The notes under the pieces were generated by a model. The model was not told the origin of the DNA. It searched no databases and worked only from the letters and a program-made list of their open reading frames with translations. Both the position numbers and the translations under genes were made by a program. From Streptomyces atroolivaceus (GTDB lineage Bacteria > Actinomycetota > Actinomycetes > Streptomycetales > Streptomycetaceae): DNA of 64,000 nucleotides. The stretch lies in NCBI RefSeq assembly GCF_000717025.1, contig NZ_JNXG01000006.1, forward strand, positions 1-64,000, written 5' to 3'. This document shows, one piece after another, positions 8,896 through 17,753 of the stretch (position 1 is the first letter of the stretch; each line of letters starts with the position of its first letter).

Positions 8896-10166
8896 CTGGC
8901 CACCTCTGCCGGAGCGGCGAGGGTGCGGGTGAACAGGTCGGGGGCTCCGAAGTTGCCGGACTTGAGCATGAGGGCGAGGTCGCCGGTCTTGGTGGCCGCA
9001 TATGTCCAGGGCACGCCGGGGTCGGCTTCCTGGCCGACGAGGACGGCGCGGACGCCGAGGGCGGTGGTGACGGCGCCGGAAGTCTCCCCGCCTGCGACGA
9101 GCAGGCGGCGTACGCCGCGCTCGACGAGGTGGGAAGCGAGGGTTCCCAGGAGTTCCTCGACCTGTGCGGCAGCCTCGGCGACCCCTAGCTGGGCCTGTAC
9201 TGCCGCGAGTTCCTCGGGTGAGGCGGAGGCGTAGATGAGGACGGGCAGGCCGGCGTCCTGTCCGTCGTACCAGACCAGGGCTTCGCCGATGACATCACGT
9301 CCGGAGGCGGCGGCGAGTACGTCGAGATGGAGGGAGGGCAGACCGGAGGCGTAGAACTGGGCGATCTGTTCCAGGGTGCGGGCCGAGCAGCTGCCGGCCA
9401 GGACTGCGGCCCGGCCCTCGCGCGGCAGCGGTTCGGGGGCGGCCGGTCCGGTGGCCGGGTAGGCGTGTCCGAACCCTTCGGCCAGGCCCGCGGCCCCGGC
9501 GACGACCGGCAGTTCGAGCGCGGCGGCCCCGAGGACGGCGAGGTCGTCGTCGGTCAGAGCGTCGGCGACGATGTGCCGGACGCCGGACTGCTGGTGGGTG
9601 ACGACGGCCTCCCGGACGGCCTCGACTCCACGGCGCACGGTCGCCCAGTCGATCAGGGCCACTTTGTGGCGGGTCTGCGCGGACAGCAGACGCACCAGAG
9701 CGGAGTCCGTCATGGGGTTGAGGGGGTGGTGGCGCAGGGGCGAGTCCGACAGCAGTTGGTCGTGGACGAACAGGTGCCCTTGGTAGACGGTGCGTCCGTT
9801 GGGCGGGGAGGCCGGGCAGTGCAGGGTGGTGGCGGTGCCCGCGGCGTCCATGAGGGCGTCGGTGACCGGGCCGATGTTGCCGTGCGGGGTGGAGTCGAAG
9901 GTCGAGCAGTATTTGAAGTAGATCTGTGCCGCACCCTTTGCCCACAGCCACCGCTGGGCTGTCAGGGAGTCGGCCACTGCCTCGTCGGCGGGCGTGGACC
10001 GGGATTTCAGGGCGATGACGGCGGCGTCGCAGTCCGCGGGAAGCACGGTGGCGTCGTCGGGGGTGCCGAAGACCAGGGCGGTGCGCAGGCCGGCACGCCG
10101 GAAGGCGGCGGCGACGTCAGTGCCGCCGGTGAAGTCGTCGGCTATGCAGCCGATGCGCAGGGTCAT
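8892..10166 (-). CDS. otnK: Four-carbon acid sugar kinase, 3-oxo-tetronate kinase (DUF1537)
   Basis: The 424-residue protein has the DUF1537 N-terminal motif IADDFTGGTD (8-17), YFKYCSTFDSTPHGNIGPV in the middle, and a C-terminal nucleotide-binding motif LLVAGGETSGAV. Such kinases phosphorylate 3-oxo-tetronate with ATP, feeding the adjacent decarboxylase. The ATG at 10166 is chosen because a GAGGAG site lies just upstream and the family's first residues (RIGCIADD) start there; a longer frame continues only by chance. The stop is shared with the next start (GTGA), giving translational coupling. It is cytoplasmic. Confidence 0.82.
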   Translation of the reverse strand: MTLRIGCIADDFTGGTDVAAAFRRAGLRTALVFGTPDDATVLPADCDAAVIALKSRSTPADEAVADSLTAQRWLWAKGAAQIYFKYCSTFDSTPHGNIGPVTDALMDAAGTATTLHCPASPPNGRTVYQGHLFVHDQLLSDSPLRHHPLNPMTDSALVRLLSAQTRHKVALIDWATVRRGVEAVREAVVTHQQSGVRHIVADALTDDDLAVLGAAALELPVVAGAAGLAEGFGHAYPATGPAAPEPLPREGRAAVLAGSCSARTLEQIAQFYASGLPSLHLDVLAAASGRDVIGEALVWYDGQDAGLPVLIYASASPEELAAVQAQLGVAEAAAQVEELLGTLASHLVERGVRRLLVAGGETSGAVTTALGVRAVLVGQEADPGVPWTYAATKTGDLALMLKSGNFGAPDLFTRTLAAPAEVAR

Positions 10167-10279
10167 GGTCGGGGGTCTCTCCTCGGGCGTGCGGGCGGCA
10201 GAGGGTGGGGGTCCAGGGCGGGCGACCCTGACCGAGCGAAGTCGGGAGCTCAGGGGAGGCCCGCCCAGGAGCGCGGTGG

Positions 10280-11368
10280 TCAGCTCTGGCCGACGCCCAT
10301 GCTGATCGCCTTGATGACGGCGGCGGTGAACTCGGTGGTGGAGGCGGAGCCGCCGAGGTCGCGGGTGGAGGTGCCGGCGGCGATCGCCTCGGCCACACCC
10401 TTCTCGATGGTCCTGGCGACGGTGGCCAGCTTCTCGTCGCCGTGCTTGGCGGCGAGCCACTCGAACAGCATCGCGCCGGAGAGGATCATGGCGACAGGGT
10501 TGGCGATGTTCTCCCCGGCGATGTCGGGGGCGGAGCCGTGGGACGCCTGGGCCATCGCGGCGGTGGCGGAGGAGTTGATGGACGGCGCGGTGCCCAGCGA
10601 GCCGGAGATCTCGCCGGCCAGGTCGGAGAGGATGTCGCCGAACATGTTCTCGGTGACGATGACGTCGAAGTCCTGCGCGCGGCGCACCAGGTGGACGGTC
10701 ATGGCGTCGATGTGGAAGTCGTCCACCGCGACATCGGGGTACTCCTGGGCGACTTCCTGGCACACCGTGCGGAACAGGCCGGTGGTGAGCTTGAGGACGT
10801 TCGCCTTGTGCACGATCGTCAGCTTCTTGCGGCGCGAGCGGGCCAGGTCAAAAGCGACGCGCGCGACCCGCTCGGTGGCCTGCCGGGTGATGATGCCCAG
10901 CATGATCGCGGTGTCCGGGGTGGGCATGAACTCGCCGGTGCCGGCGTAGGTGTTGCGGTCGGCGTAGAAGCCTTCGGTGTTCTCGCGGACGATGACGAGG
11001 TCGGCATTGTCGCAGATGGCCTTCGCGCCGGGGAAGGACTTGGCGGGGCGGATGTTGGCGAAGAGCTGGAAGTGCTTGCGCAGAGTGCCCGAGGGGTTGA
11101 GGGCGGACTTGTGCGGCTCGGGGTAGCTGACGGAGTCGTGCGGGCCGAGGTACCAGCCGTCAAGTCCGGCCAGGGCGTCCTTGGTCTCCTCGGGGACGGG
11201 GGTGGCGTGGGACTCGATGGCAGTGGAGCCGAGCGGCAGGGTCACCCAGTCGACCGAGACGCCGGCGGCCTGGGCGGCGGCGGTGGCGATCTCCACGGAG
11301 GAGGGGACGATCTCGGGGCCGATGCCGTCGCCCTCAAGGACGCCGAGGCGGTAGGTCTTTGTGCTCAT
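10280..11368 (-). CDS. Isocitrate/isopropylmalate dehydrogenase family (tartrate/D-malate type)
   Basis: The 362-residue protein has the nucleotide-site start EGDGIGPEIV (12-21), the substrate loop RENTEGFYADR (128-138), a catalytic Lys188 (VHKANVLK), and metal aspartates Asp221, Asp245 and Asp249 (NMFGDILSD). Members oxidise and often decarboxylate 2-hydroxy acids with NAD+. In this operon it probably oxidises the four-carbon hydroxy acid to its oxo form. That step is more often done by LtnD (hydroxyisobutyrate-dehydrogenase family) or by PdxA2, so this is an unusual pairing. It has a GAGAGGA ribosome site and follows the isomerase gene by 14 bases. The exact substrate is not determined. Confidence 0.78.
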   Translation of the reverse strand: MSTKTYRLGVLEGDGIGPEIVPSSVEIATAAAQAAGVSVDWVTLPLGSTAIESHATPVPEETKDALAGLDGWYLGPHDSVSYPEPHKSALNPSGTLRKHFQLFANIRPAKSFPGAKAICDNADLVIVRENTEGFYADRNTYAGTGEFMPTPDTAIMLGIITRQATERVARVAFDLARSRRKKLTIVHKANVLKLTTGLFRTVCQEVAQEYPDVAVDDFHIDAMTVHLVRRAQDFDVIVTENMFGDILSDLAGEISGSLGTAPSINSSATAAMAQASHGSAPDIAGENIANPVAMILSGAMLFEWLAAKHGDEKLATVARTIEKGVAEAIAAGTSTRDLGGSASTTEFTAAVIKAISMGVGQS

Positions 11369-11382
11369 GGTGTGGGTTCCTC

Positions 11383-12264
11383 TCAGAACGGGCTGGTCGT
11401 GGACATGGGGGAGAGCGGGGAGTCGGGTCGTGCGAGTACGGCCGCGGCGTCGGTGAGCGCGGTCCAGGAGCGGGCGGCGGCTTTCGGGCTGTCCCCGTCC
11501 TGGGTGTGCTCCAGCGTGAGCCAGCCGGTGAAACCACCCGCGTGCAACGCCTGCAGGAGGGAAGGGAGCCGTGGATCACCGAGGGCCAGGGGGCCTCGTG
11601 TGGCGGGTGCCGCGAGCTGTAGACAACCGGTGACGCGGGCGTGCTGTGCGACGGCCTGCGTCACGTCGATGCCTTCGGCATCGAGGTGGTGGGTGTCCAA
11701 CACCAGCCCTGCCGGAGTGCCGAGCAAGTCGATCACGGCGAGGGCCTGCGCAGGGGTGTGCCACAGCGAGGTACTGACACGCGACTGCGGCTCCAGCAGC
11801 AGCCGGCTGCCACGTGCGGACGCCTCCTCGGCCAGATGCTCCACGGCGCGTCCGGCCCAGATCCGCTGAAGGTCTTCCAGCCCGGGCAGGAAGGTGCCGC
11901 GTGTCTGGCCCAGCGTGACCGGCACGCCGAGCTCTCCGGCGAGGCGGGCGGCGCCCAGCAGACGGAACAGGGCGTGACGGCGTACGTCCGGCGAAGGGTC
12001 GGTCAGCGTCAGCCGGTCCTGGGCCGCGACCGGTCCGGTGCCGATGCCGAGGACCTTCAGGCCGGCAGCTTCGACGGTGCGCGCCAGGGCCTCGGCCGCG
12101 TGTGCACCCGTGTCACGGACCTGTACCTCCACGCCGTCGTAGCCGAGTTCACCGAGGTGGCCGACCGCTTCGGTCAGGGGCGCTTCGTAACCAAGGGGCA
12201 TGGGCGTGGCGCAGTCGTCGCCGGTGACGGTGTATGCGAGTGGCCAGGGCAGGCGCGCTGTCAC
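11383..12264 (-). CDS. Sugar phosphate isomerase/epimerase-like TIM-barrel protein
   Basis: This 293-residue AP-endonuclease-2/xylose-isomerase-type barrel shows the expected metal ligands: Glu158 (LLLEPQ), Asp190 and His193 (LDTHHLDAEG), and Glu252 (LTLEHTQDG). In the known tetronate pathway a protein of this superfamily (OtnI, hydroxypyruvate-isomerase-like) converts 2-oxo- to 3-oxo-tetronate, and this gene occupies that place. Similarity to OtnI itself cannot be measured here, so the symbol is withheld. The GTG start overlaps the stop of the racemase-like gene (GTGA). Confidence 0.7.
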   Translation of the reverse strand: MTARLPWPLAYTVTGDDCATPMPLGYEAPLTEAVGHLGELGYDGVEVQVRDTGAHAAEALARTVEAAGLKVLGIGTGPVAAQDRLTLTDPSPDVRRHALFRLLGAARLAGELGVPVTLGQTRGTFLPGLEDLQRIWAGRAVEHLAEEASARGSRLLLEPQSRVSTSLWHTPAQALAVIDLLGTPAGLVLDTHHLDAEGIDVTQAVAQHARVTGCLQLAAPATRGPLALGDPRLPSLLQALHAGGFTGWLTLEHTQDGDSPKAAARSWTALTDAAAVLARPDSPLSPMSTTSPF

Positions 12265-12980
12265 GGTGCGACCGTCCCGGCAGCAGCCGTCTGTTCTTGG
12301 CCGAGGACGAGCAAGTCGCGCAGTTCACGGGCTGCGGCTCCGGCGCCGTCCAGCACGGGCACACCCAACAGATCGGCCAGCGCCTCGCGGGCCGGCGTGA
12401 GTGAGTACTGCGCCAGCAGCACCACCTCGGCGTCGGCGCCTCCGGCGGTGCGCAGGGCGTCCGCAAGGTGACGGGCTGTGGCCTCGGCGTCGGCCGCGAC
12501 GGCCGCCTCCTCACTCAGAGCTGTCACGATGTCCACCGGACGGTCCCGGCGCGCCGCCGGTATGAGGGCTTCGAGCTGGGCCACGGCGGCCGGCACTGCG
12601 GGCGGGGTGGAGGCGGCGACGGCGATGCGCCGGTACGGGCCGGCCAGTGCCGTCTCGAACATCGCCTCATCCGACTTCAGGACAGGCACGTCCCACAGCC
12701 CGCGGGCGGTGTCCACGACCTCGCCGTAGGAGGAACAGGTCAGCAGCAGGCCCTGGGCGCCCCCTTCCATGACGTGTGCGATGAGGCGGAGCATCCGCCG
12801 GCGTAGCGCGTCGGTGAGCCCACCGGCCGCGCGGGCGTCGTCCAGCAGGCGGTCGTCCAGCACGTTCCAGACCGTGGCCTGCGGGAATTCCTGCGCGAAC
12901 GCGTGCCCGGCTATGCGGGTCGCGGCGGGCACGGCGTGGATCATGGCGACCAGAGGCCGGGAGGGATGGGGTTCGATCAC
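12261..12980 (-). CDS. Asp/Glu racemase superfamily protein with one catalytic Cys
   Basis: The GTG at 12980 is chosen because an AGAGG site lies 12 bases upstream and the first strand (PLVAMIHAVPAA) starts there. The 239-residue product has the first active-site Cys of the superfamily (TCSSYG, Cys82). At the place of the second Cys, usually within LGCT, it reads LLAQYS. A one-Cys member cannot use the two-base racemase mechanism and may be a decarboxylase, isomerase or binding protein, as in arylmalonate decarboxylase, which also has a single Cys. It is the first gene of the 8-13 kb operon, and a perfect palindrome lies 155 bases upstream. Confidence 0.65.
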   Translation of the reverse strand: MIEPHPSRPLVAMIHAVPAATRIAGHAFAQEFPQATVWNVLDDRLLDDARAAGGLTDALRRRMLRLIAHVMEGGAQGLLLTCSSYGEVVDTARGLWDVPVLKSDEAMFETALAGPYRRIAVAASTPPAVPAAVAQLEALIPAARRDRPVDIVTALSEEAAVAADAEATARHLADALRTAGGADAEVVLLAQYSLTPAREALADLLGVPVLDGAGAAARELRDLLVLGQEQTAAAGTVAP

Positions 12981-13134
12981 CGGGGTTCTTACCTCTTCCG
13001 GAAGGCGGGGACCGGCAGGGGTGCCGACCGCGGGCCCGCTCCGCTCGGCGTGGGAACGCCTGTGGCAGCAGCAGGGAGAGAGCCCGGGATGGGAGAACAG
13101 CAACCTCTTGTCGAGATGCCGCGCCGCCACTGTA

Positions 13135-13150
13135 AACCGGTCAACCGGTT
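13135..13150. promoter_or_regulatory. Candidate GntR operator, perfect palindrome
   Basis: AACCGGT, a two-base spacer (CA) and ACCGGTT form a perfect 7+7 inverted repeat between the regulator gene and the first gene of the catabolic operon. Its position and its near-copy at 13984 suggest a binding site for the FadR-like regulator. This is inferred. Confidence 0.5.
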
Positions 13151-13206
13151 GTTTTCGTGCGGGGCCCGCGAGTCGCCGGCGGCTGTCCGGCGACTCGCGG
13201 GGCGGG

Positions 13207-13920
13207 CTACACCTCGCGCTGGTCGAGGGCTTCCATCAGGCGACGGGAAGCCCCGTCCATATGCCGGGCCATCGCGGTACGCGCGGCCTCGACGTCACCC
13301 TTTGCGACCGCCTCGAAGATCGGGACATGGTCGCCGTAGGCCACTTCGCGGGGCCGGACAGTGCCCGTGCGCTCCACCCAGCCCCGCTGGATCATCGCGC
13401 GCATGCTCTTGAGCATGTCCCGCAGCACCGTGTTGCCGGCCAGTTCACCCAGGGCGGCGTGGAAGGCGGTGTCCGCCTCGGGGAACTCCTCGTCCGGGCA
13501 TTCGCGCATCGCTGCCAGCCGGGCCCGCAACAACTCGACGCCCGTCTCGTCGCGAGCCTGCGCGGCGAGACCGGCGACGGCCACCTCCAACTCCGCACGC
13601 GCCTGCACCATGTCCCGGGAGCCCTGCTCGCCCAGGACGAGGCCCAGCTCGAACAGGCGATAGAGCACGTCCGAATCGGTGCCGCGGAAGTACGTCCCGC
13701 TGGACTGCCGGATCTCCAGCAGGCCGAGGAAGCCGAGCGACTTGATCGCCTCACGTACCGTCGGCCGGTTCACCCCGAGCATCTCGGTCAGCCGCCGCTC
13801 CGAGGGGATGCGGTCGCCGGGCTCCACCTGGCCGGACATCAGGTAGTCGATCAGTCGGCGGGAGACCTCGGCAGCCAGCGGCTCGCGCGGCTCGACCGTG
13901 ATTCTGGCGAGTTCGGCCAT
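13207..13920 (-). CDS. FadR/GntR-family transcriptional regulator
   Basis: The start is placed at the ATG at 13920 because GTGAGGA upstream serves as its ribosome site; an in-frame GTG four codons earlier overlaps that site. The 237-residue protein has an N-terminal winged helix (DRIPSERRLTEMLGVNRPTV, about residues 35-54) and an all-helical FCD ligand domain (about 95-225) with the spaced Asp/His residues that bind metal or carboxylates. FCD regulators typically repress hydroxy-acid catabolic genes until the substrate appears. It sits between the catabolic operon and the CitMHS transporter and probably controls both. Confidence 0.82.
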   Translation of the reverse strand: MAELARITVEPREPLAAEVSRRLIDYLMSGQVEPGDRIPSERRLTEMLGVNRPTVREAIKSLGFLGLLEIRQSSGTYFRGTDSDVLYRLFELGLVLGEQGSRDMVQARAELEVAVAGLAAQARDETGVELLRARLAAMRECPDEEFPEADTAFHAALGELAGNTVLRDMLKSMRAMIQRGWVERTGTVRPREVAYGDHVPIFEAVAKGDVEAARTAMARHMDGASRRLMEALDQREV

Positions 13921-13983
13921 CGAATTCCTCACTTCGGTATTGACGTGATGGCTGGATTCTAGTTACCTACCGGCAATCCGGTA

Positions 13984-13999
13984 AACCGGTCGTCCGGAT
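13984..13999. promoter_or_regulatory. Candidate second GntR operator, imperfect palindrome
   Basis: AACCGGT, two bases (CG) and TCCGGAT reproduce the geometry of the perfect site at 13135 with two mismatches in the right arm. It lies between the divergent regulator and transporter genes. Confidence 0.4.
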
Positions 14000-14283
14000 G
14001 TGCCGCGAGCCGCTCGCTTCCCCGCATCATCCATCCGCCACCGGGCACCCCAGCCATGCCCGGTGCACCGTACCCAGCCCCCTGCCGGGCCGATGCCCCA
14101 TGACCGGGCGCCCCGAAAAGGCCGTACAGGAGCCGCACGTACCATGACCGACCCGACGCACGAGCCGAGCACGGCATCGCGCGTGCTTGCCAGTCCCCTC
14201 CCGACCTGACACGCACTGACCCGCGCGCCGTCCAGCGCCGCCGACCGACCGGCGGCCACTCAGCCCTGCACCTAGGAGCAACG

Positions 14284-15576
14284 ATGCTCGCCGTCCTCGG
14301 CTTCGCCACACTGGGCAGCTTCATGCTGCTCGTGATGCGGAAGTACCTCTCCGCGTTCACCGCCATCATGCTCACGCCGATAGCCGCCGCACTGGTCGCC
14401 GGCGAGGGCGCCAAGCTGGGCGACATGATCATGAGCGGTCTGGAGACCGTCGCGCCCACCGCTGTTCTGCTGCTCTTCGCGGTCCTCTACTTCGGCCTCA
14501 TGATGGAGGCCAGACTTTTCGACCCGATCAGCCGGCTGATCATCAAAGCCTCCAAGGGCGACCCCGTGCGCATCTGCGTGGGCACCGCCGTCCTCTCCCT
14601 CTGCGTCGCTCTCGACGGTGACGGCACCACCAGCTACATGATCGTGTGCTCCGCGTTCCTGCCGATCTACCGCCGTCTCGGCATGAACCCCCTGGTCATC
14701 GCCACCGTCTCCGCCATGGCGCTCGGCACCATCTCCGGCACCACCCCCTGGGGCGGCGCGGCCACACGCGGGATCAGCGTCCTCCACCTCGACGCCACCG
14801 AGTACTTCGTCCACATGCTCGCCCCCATGGCCCTGACCTCCCTGGCCATCATCGCCGTCGCCTACTGGCTAGGCCGACGCGAACGCCGCAACATCGACCA
14901 GGAAGCCCTCGCCGCCTACAAGCTGGAGATCGACTCCGGCGAGGCGCTCAGCACCGCCCGCGCCGACTGGCGCATGTGGTTCAACGCAGGTCTCACCGTC
15001 GTGCTGATGGTCCTGCTGATCCTCGAGGTCGCCGAACTCGTCGTGCTGTTCATGGTGGCCTTCGTCATCGCTCTCATCGTCAACATCCGCGTCATCAGCG
15101 ACCAGCAAGACCTCATCAAACGCCAGTCGGCCAACGCCGTACCCGTCGTGATGCTCGTACTCGGCGCAGGCGTCTTCACCGGAGTGATGACCGACGCCGG
15201 AATGATCAAAGCCATGGCCGATGCGGCACTGGCCATCGTCCCCGACTCCATGGGCAACATCATCCCGCTGTTCACCGCGGTCCTGGCACTCCCGCTCGGC
15301 TTCTTCATGTCGAACGACGCCTACTGGTTCGGAGTCGTCCCCGTCCTGGCGGAATCCGCCGCCCACTACGGCATCGACGCCAACGAGATCGCCCGCGCCG
15401 GCGCCATCGGACAGATCCTCCACATGATGGGCCCCACCAGCGCCCCGCTCTGGGTCCTCTTGGGCCTGGTCAAGGCCGACCTCGGCGAATTCCAGAAGCA
15501 CGCCCTGCGCTGGGGCATCCTCGTCTCCCTCGCCTACATCCTTTTCGCCCTCCTTACCGGAGCCATCAGCATCTGA
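14284..15576 (+). CDS. CitMHS-family carboxylate transporter
   Basis: The 430-residue protein has about twelve hydrophobic helices and the CitMHS-type signature ALDGDGTTSYMIV (residues 99-111) and GTTPWGGAATR (154-164). The family imports metal-citrate complexes or related di/tricarboxylates with protons. Placed divergently from the FadR-like regulator and next to a four-carbon acid operon, it probably imports the hydroxy acid that the operon breaks down. The start ATG has a TAGGAG site 7 bases upstream. A hairpin follows 22 bases after the stop. Confidence 0.82.
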   Translation: MLAVLGFATLGSFMLLVMRKYLSAFTAIMLTPIAAALVAGEGAKLGDMIMSGLETVAPTAVLLLFAVLYFGLMMEARLFDPISRLIIKASKGDPVRICVGTAVLSLCVALDGDGTTSYMIVCSAFLPIYRRLGMNPLVIATVSAMALGTISGTTPWGGAATRGISVLHLDATEYFVHMLAPMALTSLAIIAVAYWLGRRERRNIDQEALAAYKLEIDSGEALSTARADWRMWFNAGLTVVLMVLLILEVAELVVLFMVAFVIALIVNIRVISDQQDLIKRQSANAVPVVMLVLGAGVFTGVMTDAGMIKAMADAALAIVPDSMGNIIPLFTAVLALPLGFFMSNDAYWFGVVPVLAESAAHYGIDANEIARAGAIGQILHMMGPTSAPLWVLLGLVKADLGEFQKHALRWGILVSLAYILFALLTGAISI

Positions 15577-15598
15577 CCAGCCAGTCAGCACATGGGTT

Positions 15599-15623
15599 CG
15601 CCCCGGCCGCGTACGCCGGGGCG
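15599..15623. terminator. Hairpin after transporter gene
   Basis: A 9-bp perfect stem (CGCCCCGGC with its complement) and a 7-base loop lie 22 bases past the transporter stop. There is no T-run. Confidence 0.6.
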
Positions 15624-15859
15624 CATCCGTGATCGAGATGGTGCCCGGGGAGGTCGCCGCGGAGACCACGAGGGCCGCGGCGATTCCCACGGTCGGCATC
15701 GAGGCCGAGGAGGACGGCGACGCGCAGGTGCTGGTCTCGCAGGACCCTGATCGAGCCCGTGTCCGCCGACAGGCCGCGCGCGAAGAAGACAGCGGATGGC
15801 ACTGAGGCCACCGGTGTCGGAGACTTCCGGCCCAAGCGGGCCCGCATCACCCGACGCTC

Positions 15860-17269
15860 ATGAGGGCTACCGCCCCGTTCGAGGCCGACCCGCATGCGGT
15901 GATCTGCGAGCTCGTCGCTGCGGTCGAGCCGGAACAGTCGCCCGAGACCGTTCAGCAGGCGATCCAGCGTGCCGGGGCCTCGAAGTCAGCAGCTGTGCGT
16001 CTGGCCCAGGCGCTGGAAGGCGGCCTGCTGATCTCGGGCCGGGCCGGGCCGAAGGCCCGGCCTCGGTGGAGCGGTTCATCCGCATCCTGCAGGAGTTCGG
16101 GGCCGTCAACGTCGTCCGGCCACCCTGCTCGCGTTGCGCAAACTGCGCCCGCTGACGAACACCAACGGAGCCGGCCTGCGGTTGTGCGCCTCATGTGGCA
16201 GCAGCAACAAGACGAAAGGCTGGGCCTGCGCGGTCTGCGGCAACAACGCCATTCCGCGCTACGGGCTCGATCGCACGGGCCGCGAGGCATGCCGCTCGTG
16301 TTTCAAGGCCGAATGCACCGGAGACCCGGCCAGTGACCTGCTGCAGTTCCTGGCCGGTCGCCCGCTGAGAGTGAGCGAGGACACTCTACGGGCGGTCATT
16401 GCCGAGGTGACAGAAGGCAAGCTCACCGTCACGCGGCGCCTGCACTGGGACGTGCAGAACGACCCCGCCCTGCTCACCGGCCAGACCAACCACTGCTCAC
16501 CGCGGACTGTGCTCCTGGCCGACCGGCTCCACCACGCCGGAGCCACGGGTGTCTCCGCTCCGAAGTGTCCGCACTGCCAGCGCACCGTCCTGCTCGGACA
16601 CTCGATCAAAACGGCTCCGAGTCTGTGGCAACTGCTACAACCGCTCCCTCGCCGAACCCTGCAAGTGGTGCAGTCGCTCCCGCACCCCCCGCAGGCAGAG
16701 ACGCCAGTGGGGCCCCGTTCTGCAACACCTGCCGCGATAAGGAGGCGACTTGCCATGAGACGTGCATCGTCTGCGGCAAATTCCTGGCTGTCTCCGCCCG
16801 CACTGGTCAGGGGCCGCTCTGCTCGGCCTGCCGAATGCCGCCCACGATGACGTGTACCTCATGCGGCAACGTCCGTCCCTGCTTCCACAGCACCACCAAC
16901 TCCCCCCGCTGCCGGGCCTGCCTGACCACGCCAGAACCATGCACGGACTGCGGCCGGACGAAGCGGGTCGTTGCCAGGGTCGCCCGCGGCCCGTTCTGCG
17001 AAAACTGCTGGGAAGTGGCACCCGAGGCCCGAAAGCCGTGCGAGGACTGTGGCAAGGTCGAGCGGCTATTTCATTTCGGTCGGTGCCGTCGCTGCGCCGG
17101 TGAGCGGCATCTACGCAGGCTCCTGACGCCGCTGGACGGCAGGCCGCGTCCAGAGCTCGATCAGATCGCAGCCGCTTTGCTCGACCACAATCCCCGCAGG
17201 GCACTGCTCTACATGCGCGAGTCGAAAGAGGCCGCCAGCCTCCTGAACGACCTGGCGGAGTCGAGCTGA
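15860..17269 (+). pseudogene. Large multi-zinc-ribbon plasmid-type protein, frameshifted repeatedly
   Basis: Homologous coding sequence runs through the whole interval but jumps frame at least four times (near 16060, 16150, 16610-16640 and 16690). Joined together it has an N-terminal helical unit (AVICELVAAVEPEQSPETV) repeated later as a diverged copy (LRAVIAEVTEGKLTVTRRLH). About sixteen Cys-x-x-Cys ribbons follow (CASCGSS, CAVCGNN, CPHCQRT, CGNCYN, CIVCGK, CTSCGN, CTDCGR, CEDCGK and others) and then an acidic C-terminus. Such Cys-rich proteins occur on streptomycete plasmids and near integrases, sometimes fused to recombinase-like domains. With so many shifts it cannot yield one protein. 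Confidence 0.6.
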
Positions 17270-17277
17270 TCGCCAGG

Positions 17278-17727
17278 GTGCCGTCCGAGGCACGCGCGGA
17301 AATCGAAGACCTCGCTCGCCGGGAGGGTGCTTCCGTGCGGGTGAACTGGAGCGGTGATCCTGAGATCGCGGCGTGGGGGGTATCCATGGGCACCACGCTG
17401 GAGTACGGGCTCTCCTCTGAGGGGCACCTGGAGCGAAAGGACAGGATGATCACCACGGCCCTGTTCGTCGGTGCCGAGCTGGCCGAAGCACCCTACGAAG
17501 CGGGGCCCGTCATGCACTGGTGCGATGTCCGGGAACGGGAGAAGAACAGTGGGTCCTGGCCGGTGAAGGCCTCGGTACCCGTAGTAGCCGTTGGTCGACC
17601 GGTCGGTATTCGGCCTGGTGACTGCTGCAGTTCCCGGCGGACAGGCAAGGCAGACCGGCCGGTCCTCGGTCCCTGGGTATCGGTGGACCTTTCGCCTCGC
17701 CTGCGGCGCACGCCCGTGGTGCGATGA
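17278..17727 (+). CDS. Hypothetical protein of uncertain reality
   Basis: A GTG-started frame of 149 residues follows the zinc-ribbon pseudogene by 8 bases. Codon use is streptomycete-like for the first ~85 residues (ARAEIEDLARREGASVRVNW, EYGLSSEGHLERKDRMITT) and weaker after that. No domain or membrane segment is recognised. It could be a real small gene, or the end of a larger gene joined to non-coding sequence. Confidence 0.3.
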   Translation: MPSEARAEIEDLARREGASVRVNWSGDPEIAAWGVSMGTTLEYGLSSEGHLERKDRMITTALFVGAELAEAPYEAGPVMHWCDVREREKNSGSWPVKASVPVVAVGRPVGIRPGDCCSSRRTGKADRPVLGPWVSVDLSPRLRRTPVVR

Positions 17728-17753
17728 AACAGGGGGTCGGGAAGGAGAGAGCC

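Noticed and set aside
10442..11869. Long plus-strand open frame opposite the dehydrogenase and isomerase genes
   Set aside because: It is antisense to two well-supported enzymes, is very rich in Gly, Val, Glu and Asp from the complementary codon pattern, and has no ribosome site. A shadow frame.
15577..17269. Prophage or integrated plasmid with intact replication genes
   Set aside because: Integrase, recombinase and zinc-ribbon remnants are present, but no replication initiator, transfer gene or attachment-site pair could be identified.
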